Positions 1 to 7,961 of a stretch of DNA of 47,377 nt are shown here, piece by piece (the first letter of the stretch is position 1; the number at the start of each line of letters is the position of its first letter). The notes under the pieces were generated by a model, which made no database searches, was not told the DNA's origin, and saw only the letters and a list, made by a program, of their open reading frames with translations. A program made the position numbers and the translations under genes. Source of the stretch: SAR202 cluster bacterium (GTDB taxonomy: Bacteria > Chloroflexota > Dehalococcoidia > Lucifugimonadales > VGZY01); assembly GCA_016872355.1 (NCBI GenBank), contig VGZY01000015.1:1-47377 (forward strand), in the 5' to 3' direction.

Positions 1-2
1 CG

Positions 3-128
3 GACTATGTGACCCTGTACTTCGAAGACGGGACGGACAACCTCTACCACCCTGGCAACAAGTCCAAGAAGTACCGCAGCGTCAGCTTCATAGACCCTGC
101 CTACTGGAACGCTGTAATGGGCCAGTAA
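3..128 (+). CDS. C-terminal fragment of an unidentified protein
   Basis: The window opens inside an open frame that reads 41 residues and stops at TAA (126-128). The visible end is polar and aromatic, with FEDGTDNLYHPG near the start and FIDPAYWNAVMGQ at the C-terminus. I do not recognise the family. A strong inverted repeat starts 21 bases after the stop, which is what one expects at the end of a real transcription unit, so I take this as a genuine gene end rather than a chance frame. It converges with the ribosomal superoperon. Confidence 0.5.
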   Translation, partial: DYVTLYFEDGTDNLYHPGNKSKKYRSVSFIDPAYWNAVMGQ

Positions 129-149
129 GACCGGTTAACGGTGGAATAT

Positions 150-185
150 AACAGGGGCCGCGACTCGCGAGTCGCGGCCCCTGTT
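150..185. terminator. Perfect 36-bp palindrome, probable bidirectional terminator
   Basis: Two 18-base arms, AACAGGGGCCGCGACTCG and its exact complement, meet with no spacer. The element lies between two convergent transcription units: the partial plus-strand gene ending at 128 and the ribosomal operon ending at 340. Only a short GCTTT follows on the plus strand, so the U-tract is weak. A terminator role is inferred from position and stem strength. Confidence 0.6.
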
Positions 186-262
186 GCTTTCCTACGCCAG
201 CGGCACCACGGCAGAGGACCAGAAAAAGGGAACGCTATTGTCCCGGTTTTGTGGGTCCCTGG

Positions 263-300
263 ATAAGAGAAAGGCCCCTTGCACTTTGGTCAAGGGGCCT
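263..300 (-). terminator. Rho-independent terminator of the ribosomal superoperon
   Basis: Read on the minus strand, AGGCCCCTTG (300-291) pairs perfectly with CAAGGGGCCT (281-272) across a 9-base loop, followed at once by TTTCTCTTAT. The hairpin begins 40 bases after the rpsI stop codon, as expected for the intrinsic terminator of the rpsL-to-rpsI run. Confidence 0.85.
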
Positions 301-339
301 CAAAATCAGATCAACAAGCAACTGCCTGCTAAGGCCACA

Positions 340-735
340 TCATCGCTTGCTGTACTGCTTGGCCTTGCGGGCGCGCTTCAGACCGTACTTCTTGCTCTCC
401 TTCTCACGAGAATCGCGGGTGATGAAGCCCGCCTTCTTGAGAGATGCGCGGAGGTTGGGGTCTGCCGTCTCGAGAGCGCGGGCGATGCCGTGCCGCAGGG
501 CCCCGGCCTGGCTGACGACGCCGCCGCCGTCTACCTTGGCAACGACCCTGAACTGCCCGACCGTGTCTGTGACTTTGAAAGGGGATGTAATCACGGTCTG
601 CCACTGCTCCCAGGGGAAGGCCTCTTCAAACGGCTTGCCGTTCACAACGATGGGGCCGCGCTCCATATATACCCTAACGCGGGCTACAGCTGTCTTGCGC
701 CGGCCGGTCCCATAATAGTAGCTCTGCTGGTTCAC
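340..735 (-). CDS. rpsI: 30S ribosomal protein S9
   Basis: S9 belongs to the head of the small subunit, and its C-terminal tail reaches toward P-site tRNA. The 131-residue protein has the family opening YYYGTGRRKTAVARVR near residues 6-21, the GGG-QAGALRHGIARAL core, and the basic end KKYGLKRARKAKQYSKR whose last Lys-Arg contacts tRNA. The start is GTG at 735, preceded by AGGAGG at good spacing. It follows rplM by 9 bases, the usual rplM-rpsI pair, and is the last gene before the operon terminator. Confidence 0.97.
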   Translation of the reverse strand: MNQQSYYYGTGRRKTAVARVRVYMERGPIVVNGKPFEEAFPWEQWQTVITSPFKVTDTVGQFRVVAKVDGGGVVSQAGALRHGIARALETADPNLRASLKKAGFITRDSREKESKKYGLKRARKAKQYSKR

Positions 736-744
736 CTGGGCCTC

Positions 745-1224
745 CTAGGATGCCGAAGCCGTGGCAGGCGTCTCGGACGGCTGCGCGGCCTTGTTTGATG
801 CGTTGACCTGGGCGGCGTGCGGGTGCTCGCTGCCGGTGTAGATCTTGACACGTGAGAGCATGTTCTTCCCGACTGCGTTCTTGGGAAGCATTCCCTTGAT
901 GGAGTGCTTAAGTACGCGAGCAGGGTACTTGGTATGCAGCTCGGCCAGTGTCTGCGTCTTCAGACCGCCGTGGAAGCCGCTGTGCCGGTAGTAGACCTTC
1001 TTGTCCAGCTTGGCGCCGGTGACCTGTATCTTCTCCGCGTTGATCACCACCACGAAGTCGCCGGTGTTCAGGTACGGCACATAGCTTGGCTTGTTCTTGC
1101 CCGTGAGCAGCGTTGCGATCTCGGTCGAGAGCCGTCCGAGGTTCTTGCCTGACGCATCCACAACGTGCCACGCAGCCTTAACGTCCGAGACCCGTGTCCA
1201 GTGCGGATGTATGTTCGTTGCCAT
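745..1224 (-). CDS. rplM: 50S ribosomal protein L13
   Basis: L13 is an early-assembly large-subunit protein. The core WHVVDASGKNLGRLSTEIA, GKNKPSYVPYLNTGDFVVV and the GMLPKN-GK motif are all present. I choose ATG at 1224 because GGTGAG sits at proper spacing before it; a TTG four codons upstream is possible. The 159-residue product is slightly long because of an Ala/Ser/Thr-rich C-terminal tail. The first 47 bases overlap the 3' end of truA, which suggests translational coupling. Confidence 0.95.
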   Translation of the reverse strand: MATNIHPHWTRVSDVKAAWHVVDASGKNLGRLSTEIATLLTGKNKPSYVPYLNTGDFVVVINAEKIQVTGAKLDKKVYYRHSGFHGGLKTQTLAELHTKYPARVLKHSIKGMLPKNAVGKNMLSRVKIYTGSEHPHAAQVNASNKAAQPSETPATASAS

Positions 1225-1987
1225 CTGTCTCACCAACCTTTAAGCGGAAATCGTCGTAATTTACCCTGATTAGACAGAGGCCTTCCGGAGGAAGCGCTCG
1301 CGCCACGCAATCTACCGGCGTCCTGTCTATCATCGCTTTTAACTGGACCGGGGTGATTTTCCCCAGTCCCACATCCACCAGCGCGCCGGCCATACGGCGC
1401 ACCTGGTGCGGCAGGAAGGCGTTCCCTTCGACCTCAAAGGTCAGCAGGGGAGGCTGCGTAACCACGCCGGCCTCAAACACTTCCCTGACGGTGCTTGCGT
1501 CCCTGCGCGCCAAAGGGGCCGCAAAACCTGCAAAGTCGTGCACACCTTCGAACATCGCCGCCCCAGTCCGCATAGCCCCCACATCCAGCCGGGCTGATAC
1601 GTGATGCGTGATTCGCCTGAGGAGGGGCGATCTGGCCGCAGCGCAGTATATCACATACCTGTACCTGCGGCTTCGGGCATGCCGCCGCGGATCGAAATCA
1701 TCCGGAGCGGCGCCCACCCATTTCACTGATATGTCGGCTGGCAGGTAGTGATTAAGCGCCTTTTGGAACGTCGCCAGCCCATGCCGCGACGAGGTGTCGA
1801 ACGCTACGACCTGGCCCAGGGCGTGTACCCCGGCGTCAGTTCTCCCCGCCCCTTTAACTCTTACAAATTCCCCGGTGAGGTTGTTAATTGCCCTCTCGAG
1901 TTGCTGTTGGACCGAGGGGGCTTTCGCCTGGTGCTGGAAACCGCTGTAGGCGGTGCCGTCGTACTCGACTACCAGCGCGAGCCTCAT
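1178..1987 (-). CDS. truA: tRNA pseudouridine(38-40) synthase TruA
   Basis: TruA isomerises uridines 38-40 in the anticodon arm of tRNAs. The N-terminus MRLALVVEYDGTAYSGFQ and the catalytic motif GAGRTDAGVHALGQV, with nucleophile Asp51, are diagnostic, as is the later FLPHQVRRMAGALVDVG block. Family members normally end close to the RVNYDDF position. Here about 20 more residues of uncharacteristic sequence follow, and these are the ones overlapping rplM. Presence between rplQ and rplM matches the common order rplQ-truA-rplM-rpsI. Confidence 0.95.
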   Translation of the reverse strand: MRLALVVEYDGTAYSGFQHQAKAPSVQQQLERAINNLTGEFVRVKGAGRTDAGVHALGQVVAFDTSSRHGLATFQKALNHYLPADISVKWVGAAPDDFDPRRHARSRRYRYVIYCAAARSPLLRRITHHVSARLDVGAMRTGAAMFEGVHDFAGFAAPLARRDASTVREVFEAGVVTQPPLLTFEVEGNAFLPHQVRRMAGALVDVGLGKITPVQLKAMIDRTPVDCVARALPPEGLCLIRVNYDDFRLKVGETDGNEHTSALDTGLGR

Positions 1988-2004
1988 CTCATTAGCCTTG
2001 ATTT

Positions 2005-2367
2005 CTACTTGCCTTCCGGCACCAGCTCAAGAATGGCCATCGGCGCGGCATCGCCCTTGCGCGGCTCGGTCTTCATGATGCGGGTGTACCCACCCGGCCG
2101 CGTCTTGTAGCGCGGGCCGATCACTTCGAACAGCTTCGTCACTACCTTCTCGTCGGTGATGACCGCAGCGACCATGCGGCGATCGTGCAGCGTGCCACCC
2201 TTGCTGCGGGTTATGAGCTTCTCCGCCATGCGGCGGATCTCTTTGGCCTTGGGCTCGGTGGTCTGTATTGACTCGTGCTGAATGAGGGAGGCTACCCCCA
2301 GCTTCAGTATTGCAATTCTTTCGTTGGTTGGGCGTCCCAGCTTTCGCCCTGAAAGACCGTGTCTCAC
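2005..2367 (-). CDS. rplQ: 50S ribosomal protein L17
   Basis: L17 sits on the solvent side of the large subunit near the exit tunnel. The 120-residue protein shows the hallmark start MRHGLSGRKLGRPTNERIAIL, then LIQHESIQTTEPKAKEIRR and the C-terminal GGYTRI-K-EPRKGDAAPMAILEL. Translation begins at GTG 2367. It lies 55 bases after rpoA, as in most bacterial alpha operons, and is followed 17 bases later by truA. Confidence 0.96.
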   Translation of the reverse strand: MRHGLSGRKLGRPTNERIAILKLGVASLIQHESIQTTEPKAKEIRRMAEKLITRSKGGTLHDRRMVAAVITDEKVVTKLFEVIGPRYKTRPGGYTRIMKTEPRKGDAAPMAILELVPEGK

Positions 2368-2422
2368 GTCTAGTCTCCTGGTTCTACGCCTTGGTTGTCT
2401 CTGCGCCGAGCTCCGCCGCGTC

Positions 2423-3430
2423 TTATTTCTCTTCCTGCTGGTTCTCCGGGTCTATCTCCGCGGGCAGCAGGTTCATCTCGCGCAGCCTGTCATAGAGTTC
2501 GTTCAGTGACTTCTCGCCGAAGTTCCTGATCTGGAGGAGCGCTGACCGCTTCATCTCCAGCACCTGCCCCACCTTGTCTATACCTGCGCGCTTCAGGCAG
2601 TTCAGAGTCCTGGACGAAAGGTCAAGCCTCTCCACAGGGACGTTGTACTGCTCCGGTGAGATCTTGAGGCGAATGGGTGTGCCCTCTTCGCTGCTTTCGG
2701 ACGCCTTCTGCGCATTCGCGAACAGGAAGAACTGGTCGACCAGAATCTTACCGGCCTGGCGCAGAGCGTCCACGGGCGCGATCGATCCGTCGGTCCAGAT
2801 TTCAAGCGTCAGCCGCTCGAAATCAGTGCGATGGCCCACGCGCACCGGCTCAACCTTGTAGTTGACCTTGCGAACGGGGCTGAAGATAGCATCCACCGGC
2901 AGGACGCCAATCGGCAGGCCGTCGCCGCGCGAGGCCTCGGAATAGCCTTTGCCGCGCTCTACGTTGAACTCAACGGAGAGATTTGCATCGTCCGAGTCCA
3001 GCGTTGCCAGATGAAGCTCCGGGTTAACGATCTCGAACTCGGAGGAGGCCATGATGTCCCCGGCGCTGACCTCGCCTTGCCCCGCAACTTCAAGGCGGAG
3101 CTTGCCCCTCCGGTCCACTTCGGACTTCAGGCGAATGCCCTTAACGTTCAGGAGAAAATCGGAGACCTGCTCCTTGACGTGGGGAATGGTGGCGTACTCG
3201 TGAAGGACGCTGTCTATCTTCACCCAGGTGATAGCGGTTCCGGGGAGCGAGCTGAACAGCACGCGCCTCAGCGGGGCGCCCAACGTGTTGCCGTAGCCCT
3301 GGGGAAGGGGCTCCGCGACAAATTTCCCATACCGGTCGTCGGCATCGACGACCTTGATCTGGGAAACAGGATCGCGTCCCTGTTCCTCGGCCGAAGCATC
3401 CTTAAAGGCAAAAGACTGGAAATTTACCAT
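2423..3430 (-). CDS. rpoA: DNA-directed RNA polymerase subunit alpha
   Basis: Alpha dimerises to nucleate polymerase assembly, and its C-terminal domain binds UP elements and activators. At 335 residues it is full length. The N-terminal domain has GNTLGAPLRRVLFSSLPGTAI (about 47-67) and the VDAIFSPVRKVNYKVEPVRVG dimer region. A linker near 240-255 precedes the alpha-CTD, whose SSRTLNCLKRAGI and NFGEKSLNEL helices keep the Arg, Asn and Cys positions used for DNA contact. GGAG lies 11 bases before the ATG. The gene follows rpsD, the typical alpha-operon order. Confidence 0.97.
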   Translation of the reverse strand: MVNFQSFAFKDASAEEQGRDPVSQIKVVDADDRYGKFVAEPLPQGYGNTLGAPLRRVLFSSLPGTAITWVKIDSVLHEYATIPHVKEQVSDFLLNVKGIRLKSEVDRRGKLRLEVAGQGEVSAGDIMASSEFEIVNPELHLATLDSDDANLSVEFNVERGKGYSEASRGDGLPIGVLPVDAIFSPVRKVNYKVEPVRVGHRTDFERLTLEIWTDGSIAPVDALRQAGKILVDQFFLFANAQKASESSEEGTPIRLKISPEQYNVPVERLDLSSRTLNCLKRAGIDKVGQVLEMKRSALLQIRNFGEKSLNELYDRLREMNLLPAEIDPENQQEEK

Positions 3431-3483
3431 ATCGTTAGGAACTCCTGTCAGTCAAAGCCGCGGAGTTGGAGATAAGTTCAAGA

Positions 3484-4116
3484 CTACCGGTTATAGGACT
3501 CTACGATCAGGCGCGGCTCAATGCCGGTGTCGTTCTCCGAAACGTCCGGGAGGGAAAGCACTTCACCCTTGAGTGCCGCGGCATCTATCTTGAGCCAGCG
3601 GGGAACGGAATGCTTTGCCGTGCCGTCCGTCAACTGCTGGATAAACGCCGGAACGACGCCTTCTTCCACTTCCGCCCAGGCGATAACGTCGCCGGGCCGG
3701 ACCAGGTAGGACGGGATATCCACCCTGCGACCGTTTACGGTGAAGTGGCCGTGGTTTACCAGCTCCCTCGCCTGCTTGCGGGAGTCCGCGAATGAAAGGC
3801 GATAGATGGTGTTGTCCAGCCGTCGCTCCAGGATCTGCAGGAGAATCTCGCCGGTGATACCCGTGTTCTCCCTGGCGTTCTCAAAGTACCGGCGGAACTG
3901 CCGCTCAAGAATGCCGTAGGTGAACTTTGCCTTCTGCTTCTCGCGGAGCTGGACGGCCCAGTCGGACGTCCGCCTTCGCTTGGGCTGGTGAGGGCCGGGG
4001 GTGCGCTTGCGGCGCTCTACAGCGCACTTGGGCGTGTAGCACCGGGTGCCCTTCAGGAAGAGCTTCTCGCCTATTCGGCGGCACTGACGGCAGGATGGAT
4101 CAATGTATCGTGCCAT
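3484..4116 (-). CDS. rpsD: 30S ribosomal protein S4
   Basis: S4 nucleates 16S rRNA folding and forms part of the mRNA entry channel. The chosen start is ATG at 4116 (MARYIDPSCRQCRRIGEKLFLKG), giving 210 residues; an open frame extends 16 codons upstream but is not S4-like. The N-terminal part has a zinc-type Cys cluster (C9, C12, then C26 and C31). The S4 RNA-binding domain LDNTIYRLSFADSRKQARELVNHGHFTVNGRRVDIPSYLV follows in pieces. The only good Shine-Dalgarno, GGAGGT, is an unusually long 17 bases from the ATG, with CCTGTAAACAGG between them. Confidence 0.95.
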   Translation of the reverse strand: MARYIDPSCRQCRRIGEKLFLKGTRCYTPKCAVERRKRTPGPHQPKRRRTSDWAVQLREKQKAKFTYGILERQFRRYFENARENTGITGEILLQILERRLDNTIYRLSFADSRKQARELVNHGHFTVNGRRVDIPSYLVRPGDVIAWAEVEEGVVPAFIQQLTDGTAKHSVPRWLKIDAAALKGEVLSLPDVSENDTGIEPRLIVESYNR

Positions 4117-4124
4117 ATGAGCCT

Positions 4125-4139
4125 GTTTACAGGACCTCC
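4125..4139 (-). promoter_or_regulatory. Ribosome-binding region of rpsD, 15-nt motif shared with rplX
   Basis: On the minus strand this reads GGAGGTCCTGTAAAC, identical over 15 bases to the sequence directly before rplX (13310-13296). In rplX the ATG follows immediately. Here AGGCTCAT intervenes, so the Shine-Dalgarno lies 17 bases from the start and CCTGT/ACAGG can pair. That small stem may shorten the effective spacing or regulate S4 synthesis; the role is inferred. Confidence 0.45.
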
Positions 4140-4211
4140 TCAAAACTCCGGACAGCGGATTCACCGCTTTACGCGCGCTGGCTCGAATGCTCAGGCGCTC
4201 TGCTCTCCCGT

Positions 4212-5057
4212 TTACGTAGAGAGCATTTCGTAATCAAACCCCTCTTTACGCACCCTCAGGTCGTAGTAAACCAGGCTGAGCCCGATCCCGACGACAGGAG
4301 GCGCCAACGCAGCGTTCGCCGCCGCCACCACCAGCTCAACCGGCAACGGAAACCCGCCGCCGACGGCGTCTACTCCAACAATCGCCATTGCGGCCATCAC
4401 CGGAAGCATCAGAACGATGCCTACGCCGATTGCCGCCGCCAGCAGGACAAGTGATGCGGCAAGCAGCCTGAATGCGTTCCCACCGACAAGATGCACGCTG
4501 CGCCCGATGGCTGCCGGCGCGGGCAACCCTTCGATGGTCGCTGCCTGGACCGCCGTGACCATGTGTACCGCCAGGACCACAAAGGTCGGAAACAGTACAG
4601 CAGCGACAGCGACGGTTGCAGGGAGGGACATCGACGTGCCACCGGCCCTATCGGCCACCAGCAGCGCGCCCTGCACCCCCATCCACAGCAACCAGAATGC
4701 CAGAGCCACAAGGACCAGCGGCACCGAATGCCTTACTGCCCGCCGGTAGCTCCAACCGACACTAATGTTGTTAATTGAGTAGCTCTGCCCTACGGCCACC
4801 GTCATCGCGGCAAGCGCGAAGACCAGAGCTGCTATCATCCCAAAATTCGCTGCCGCCCCGATTACCGGCCCCCAACCCACGGTGGCGCTCACCACCGTCT
4901 GGATGGCTGTAGCCGGGACGAGCACAACGGCGGAAATCCCGAGGAAGGCCCCAAATGACCTGCCATACAGCCTGAACGACTCGTTCAAGATGGCGCTTAG
5001 ACCCATCGGTCTGACAGCCGTCTTCCCGGCCTCGGCTCCGCCTTCATAGATGCTCAA
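4212..5057 (-). CDS. Multi-pass membrane protein, GPDP-membrane-domain-like
   Basis: This 281-residue protein is mostly hydrophobic, with about six membrane segments, for example AFLGISAVVLVPATAIQTVV, ANFGMIAALVFALAAMTV, VPLVLVALAFWLLWMGVQGA, AVLFPTFVVLAVHMVTAV, AFRLLAASLVLLAAAIGVGI and VGIGLSLVYYDLRVR. The opening RPMGLSAILNESFRLYGRSF and the closing YYDLRVRKEGFDYEML resemble the glycerophosphodiester phosphodiesterase membrane-domain/DUF-type family often seen in Actinobacteria and Chloroflexota; this is from memory. The start is TTG at 5057, 6 bases after rpsK; ATG 5006 is an alternative. It sits inside the alpha operon between rpsK and rpsD, so it should be transcribed with them. No enzymatic residues are evident, and the function is unknown. 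Confidence 0.8.
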   Translation of the reverse strand: MSIYEGGAEAGKTAVRPMGLSAILNESFRLYGRSFGAFLGISAVVLVPATAIQTVVSATVGWGPVIGAAANFGMIAALVFALAAMTVAVGQSYSINNISVGWSYRRAVRHSVPLVLVALAFWLLWMGVQGALLVADRAGGTSMSLPATVAVAAVLFPTFVVLAVHMVTAVQAATIEGLPAPAAIGRSVHLVGGNAFRLLAASLVLLAAAIGVGIVLMLPVMAAMAIVGVDAVGGGFPLPVELVVAAANAALAPPVVGIGLSLVYYDLRVRKEGFDYEMLST

Positions 5058-5063
5058 ACCGGT

Positions 5064-5450
5064 CTAGACGCGGCGGCGCTTGCGGGGCCTGCAGCCGTTG
5101 TGCGGCACCGGCGTAAGGTCGCGGATGCTGGTCACGTGGATACCGGATGCCTGGAGCGAGCGGATGGCCGACTCGCGCCCGGCGCCCGGGCCCCTGACGA
5201 AGACCTCGACCTGCCGGAGACCCTGCTCCATGCCCTTCTTGGCCGTGGCCTCGGCGGCGCGCTGCGCAGCGAACGCCGTGGACTTCCTGGAGCCCTTGAA
5301 CCCTACACCGCCGGCACTGCCCCATGCGAGCACATTGCCCTGCGGGTCGGTGAGTGTGATCATTGTGTTGTTAAATGTGGACTGCACGTACGCGCGTCCA
5401 ACCGGAATCGACTTGCGCTCTTTGCGTCGCGTCCTGGGTGCCCTTGGCAT
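5064..5450 (-). CDS. rpsK: 30S ribosomal protein S11
   Basis: S11 lines the platform near the mRNA exit and E site. The 128-residue sequence contains the family motifs [40 protein letters not shown] (in two adjoining blocks), [18 protein letters not shown] and the end [14 protein letters not shown]. Start ATG 5450 has AGAGG six bases upstream. Nineteen bases separate it from rpsM. The next gene is not rpsD as usual but a membrane protein. Confidence 0.97.
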   Translation of the reverse strand: MPRAPRTRRKERKSIPVGRAYVQSTFNNTMITLTDPQGNVLAWGSAGGVGFKGSRKSTAFAAQRAAEATAKKGMEQGLRQVEVFVRGPGAGRESAIRSLQASGIHVTSIRDLTPVPHNGCRPRKRRRV

Positions 5451-5469
5451 CGTTCGCCTCTTTCAAAAA

Positions 5470-5850
5470 CTACTTGCGAGTTACCTGCTTCTTGCCCGCT
5501 ACAGGTATGCGGCGGCCGCGCTTGGCCCTGGCGTTCGTCTTGGTCCTCTGCCCACGAACGGGCAGCCCGCGGCGGTGGCGAATACCCCTGTATGCGCCGA
5601 CCTCGATAAGGCGGCGGATATTCAGGTTGACCTCCCTGCGAAGATCGCCCTCTACCTTCTTGCCGTGGTCGACGATGTCCCTGATGCGGGTGAGCTCAGT
5701 CTCCGTCAGGTCCTTGACCCTCGGGTTGTTCTGGATCCCCGCCTTGGAGAGAATATCCAGGGCCTGGTACTCGCCAATGCCGTAGATACTCTGCAAGGCC
5801 ACATGGACACGCTTGCCGTCAGGTATGTTAACGCCGGATACAATCGCCAT
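5470..5850 (-). CDS. rpsM: 30S ribosomal protein S13
   Basis: S13 in the small-subunit head bridges to the large subunit and touches P-site tRNA through its basic tail. The 126-residue product has [22 protein letters not shown], the helix-hairpin-helix-like segment, [24 protein letters not shown] and the lysine-rich end KKQVTRK. ATG 5850 is preceded by GGGAG at six bases. Its position after rpmJ and before rpsK is canonical. Confidence 0.97.
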   Translation of the reverse strand: MAIVSGVNIPDGKRVHVALQSIYGIGEYQALDILSKAGIQNNPRVKDLTETELTRIRDIVDHGKKVEGDLRREVNLNIRRLIEVGAYRGIRHRRGLPVRGQRTKTNARAKRGRRIPVAGKKQVTRK

Positions 5851-5879
5851 TATTTACTCCCAAAGGAAAGCCGGTGAGG

Positions 5880-5993
5880 CTAACCCTGCCTCTGCTTGTG
5901 CTTCAGATTCGTGCAAATAATCATGACGCGGCCGTGCCTCCGGATAACCCGGCACTTGGCGCAACGCGTCTTTACCGAAGCCGAAATCTTCAT
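5880..5993 (-). CDS. rpmJ: 50S ribosomal protein L36, zinc type
   Basis: This 37-residue gene encodes [19 protein letters not shown] followed by [18 protein letters not shown]. It carries the CxxC...C...H zinc ligands of type-I L36 (C11, C14, C27, H32), the smallest large-subunit protein. I choose ATG 5993 because GGAG lies seven bases upstream and the MKI opening matches the family; ATG 5999 is in frame. It stands between infA and rpsM as in most bacteria and ends with TAG at 5882-5880. Confidence 0.95.
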   Translation of the reverse strand: MKISASVKTRCAKCRVIRRHGRVMIICTNLKHKQRQG

Positions 5994-6072
5994 CGTCATT
6001 CTCCATCGGTACCAGTTTCAATAAGCCGGCCTGCGTTCAGGCCCAACTTGTGCGGCAACCCTCGGTATCGGC

Positions 6073-6291
6073 CTATCGGAATCTATAAGTAATCCTGCCA
6101 CGGCTGAGGTCGTAAGGCGAGAGCTCAACGAGAACCCTGTCGCCGGGCAGCACCCTTATGTAGTTCATTCGAATCTTGCCAGAGACGTAAGCCAACACTT
6201 CGTGGCCATTCGCCAGCTCTACCTTGAAGGTCGCGTCTCGCAGGGACTCCGTTACCCTGCCCTCTACTTCTATCGCTTCCTTCTTTGACAT
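6073..6291 (-). CDS. infA: Translation initiation factor IF-1
   Basis: IF-1 is an S1/OB-fold factor that occupies the ribosomal A site during initiation. From ATG 6291 ([17 protein letters not shown]) the protein is 72 residues, the standard size, with [46 protein letters not shown] spread over the fold. GGGAGTGAT precedes the start, and the map stop codon lies one base upstream (TGATATG), so initiation is coupled to the end of map. A longer frame reading from 6312 lies inside map and is not needed. Confidence 0.96.
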   Translation of the reverse strand: MSKKEAIEVEGRVTESLRDATFKVELANGHEVLAYVSGKIRMNYIRVLPGDRVLVELSPYDLSRGRITYRFR

Positions 6292-6292
6292 A

Positions 6293-7129
6293 TCACTCCC
6301 TGCCGACGACACCCTGCAGGGCCGTCAGCACTTCGACTCCATTCTCTGTAATGGCGACCGTGTCCTCAAAGTGCGCCGAGATGGTCCCGTCGGCGGTCAC
6401 CACCGTCCAGCCGTCCTTGAGAACTTTTGTCTGCCAACCGCCTATGTTAAGCATCGGCTCGATAGCGAGGACCATCCCGACCTTCAGCAGCGGCCCCCGT
6501 CCGGCAATGCCGTAGTTGGGGACCTGCGGGTCCTCGTGCAGGGCGCGGCCGATCCCATGCCCGACGTACTCCCTGACTACTCCGTACCCGCGTGTCTCTG
6601 CGTATTCCTGTACCGCGGCGGCGATATCCCCGATGCGGTTCCCGGGCTGCACCTGCGCGATCCCCGCCAGGAGCGAGTCTCTCGTCACGTCCATCAGGCG
6701 CTGCGCTTCGGGCGAGACTTTCCCGACCCCTACAGTTACAGCGCTGTCCGAGTGGAACCCACCGACCACGGCGCCGAAGTCCAGGCTGACGACGTCGCCT
6801 TCCTTCAGCACCCTGCCGGACGGGATCCCGTGAACGATCTCTTCATTGAAAGATACACAGATCGTGGCAGGAAAACCCCTGTACCCTTTGAACGAGGGTA
6901 CGGCCCCCATTCGCCGGATCTCTTTCTCCGCGATCTGGTCGAGCTCACGTGACGTGACGCCCGGTCTGACCGCCTGGAGCACCTTCGCCTTCGTTTGGGC
7001 GACGACCTTGCCGGCCGCCCGCATCAACTCTATCTCTTTTGGAGACTTTAGCGTGATGCCGTCCGGCTTGGATGCCCCGATTCGTGCTGCGTAATTAATG
7101 ACACTCTCCCGGACCTGGCCCTTTGACAT
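6293..7129 (-). CDS. map: Methionine aminopeptidase, type I
   Basis: The enzyme removes the initiator methionine from nascent proteins using a dinuclear metal site. All five metal ligands and the substrate His are visible: [20 protein letters not shown] (two Asp), [10 protein letters not shown] (His), LAIEPM (Glu) and FEDTVAI (Glu). With ATG 7129 the product is 278 residues, about 30 longer at the N-terminus than typical, since the family usually begins near [13 protein letters not shown]. An in-frame GTG at 7162 would add 11 residues; neither start has a strong Shine-Dalgarno. It lies between adk and infA, as in many spc-alpha junctions. Confidence 0.93.
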   Translation of the reverse strand: MSKGQVRESVINYAARIGASKPDGITLKSPKEIELMRAAGKVVAQTKAKVLQAVRPGVTSRELDQIAEKEIRRMGAVPSFKGYRGFPATICVSFNEEIVHGIPSGRVLKEGDVVSLDFGAVVGGFHSDSAVTVGVGKVSPEAQRLMDVTRDSLLAGIAQVQPGNRIGDIAAAVQEYAETRGYGVVREYVGHGIGRALHEDPQVPNYGIAGRGPLLKVGMVLAIEPMLNIGGWQTKVLKDGWTVVTADGTISAHFEDTVAITENGVEVLTALQGVVGRE

Positions 7130-7233
7130 GAACACGTGCAAAGGCGCCTTCAAAAAAGGCACCGCTATCGATCATAGCACACGCTATCTTCAAAGTCGCG
7201 TCTAACTTGCCCGGTACCGCAGCCGGAAACAAA

Positions 7234-7261
7234 AGTATACATCCTCGGCGCAGGAATGCAA
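7234..7261 (-). promoter_or_regulatory. Possible internal sigma-70 promoter upstream of map
   Basis: In the 120-150 base gap between adk and map, one of the widest inside the superoperon, the minus strand has TTGCAT (7261-7256), a 16-base spacer and TATACT (7239-7234). The -10 element matches five of six consensus bases; the -35 is weak. It could supply extra transcription of map-infA and the alpha genes. Inferred only. Confidence 0.3.
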
Positions 7262-7281
7262 CATCTTTGCCGCCGGGGATG

Positions 7282-7926
7282 TTATCTCTTGACTGCCCCG
7301 ATGAGGTCCTGTCCGACCTCTTCGATAGACCTTTCGCCGTTGATCTCCCGCAGAACCCCGGCCTTCTTGTAGTACGCCACAAGAGGCGCCGTGTCCTGGA
7401 GGTACACCACTTTAATCCGGTGCTTTACCGCCTCGGGCTTATCGTCCTCGCGCTGGTAAAGCTCACCACCGCAGGCATCGCACACTCCCGCCTTCTTAGG
7501 CGGGGCCGTGTTAACGTTATAGACTGCCTGACAGGACCTGCATACCCTGCGACCGGACAGGCGACGAACGAGTTCGTCTTCGCTCACCTTTATGTAAAGC
7601 ACCCGGTTAATCCCGCCCTTGCCCTTGAGTGCCGCATCGAGCGCCTGCGCCTGGGGGAGAGTCCGCGGAAAGCCGTCCAGCAGAAAACCGCCGTTCTTCG
7701 CGTTCTTCTCAATCCAGTCCATCACCATCTTGATGGTGACCTCATCCGGGACCAGAGCGCCTTTGTCCATGTAGGACTTCGCGAGCTGGCCCAGTTCAGT
7801 GTTCTTTGCCCGATGCTCGCGAAACAGGTCGCCGGAGGCAACCTTCGGAATCTTCAGATGCTCGGCGATTCTTGACGCCTGGGTGCCTTTTCCCGCGCCC
7901 GGGGGTCCAACAAGGATGACTTTCAA
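7282..7926 (-). CDS. adk: Adenylate kinase with zinc-binding lid
   Basis: Adenylate kinase interconverts ATP plus AMP with two ADP in the cytoplasm. The P-loop GPPGAGKGTQ is at residues 7-16, the AMP-binding ASGDLFR at 30-36, DGFPRTLPQA near 84-93 and the LID at about 120-160. The LID carries four cysteines (C129, C132, C149, C152) that bind structural zinc, as in many Gram-positive and Chloroflexota enzymes. Length 214 is standard for the long-lid form. TTG 7926 is the start. It follows secY by 35 bases, the classical secY-adk linkage. Confidence 0.96.
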   Translation of the reverse strand: MKVILVGPPGAGKGTQASRIAEHLKIPKVASGDLFREHRAKNTELGQLAKSYMDKGALVPDEVTIKMVMDWIEKNAKNGGFLLDGFPRTLPQAQALDAALKGKGGINRVLYIKVSEDELVRRLSGRRVCRSCQAVYNVNTAPPKKAGVCDACGGELYQREDDKPEAVKHRIKVVYLQDTAPLVAYYKKAGVLREINGERSIEEVGQDLIGAVKR

Positions 7927-7961
7927 CTGTCCTGTCTCTAATTGGTGTTTGGCTACGGGAA

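Noticed and set aside
184-798. A 204-codon plus-strand open frame opposite rpsI
   Set aside because: It is antisense to a certain ribosomal gene, lacks family features, and crosses the operon terminator. High GC produces such shadows.
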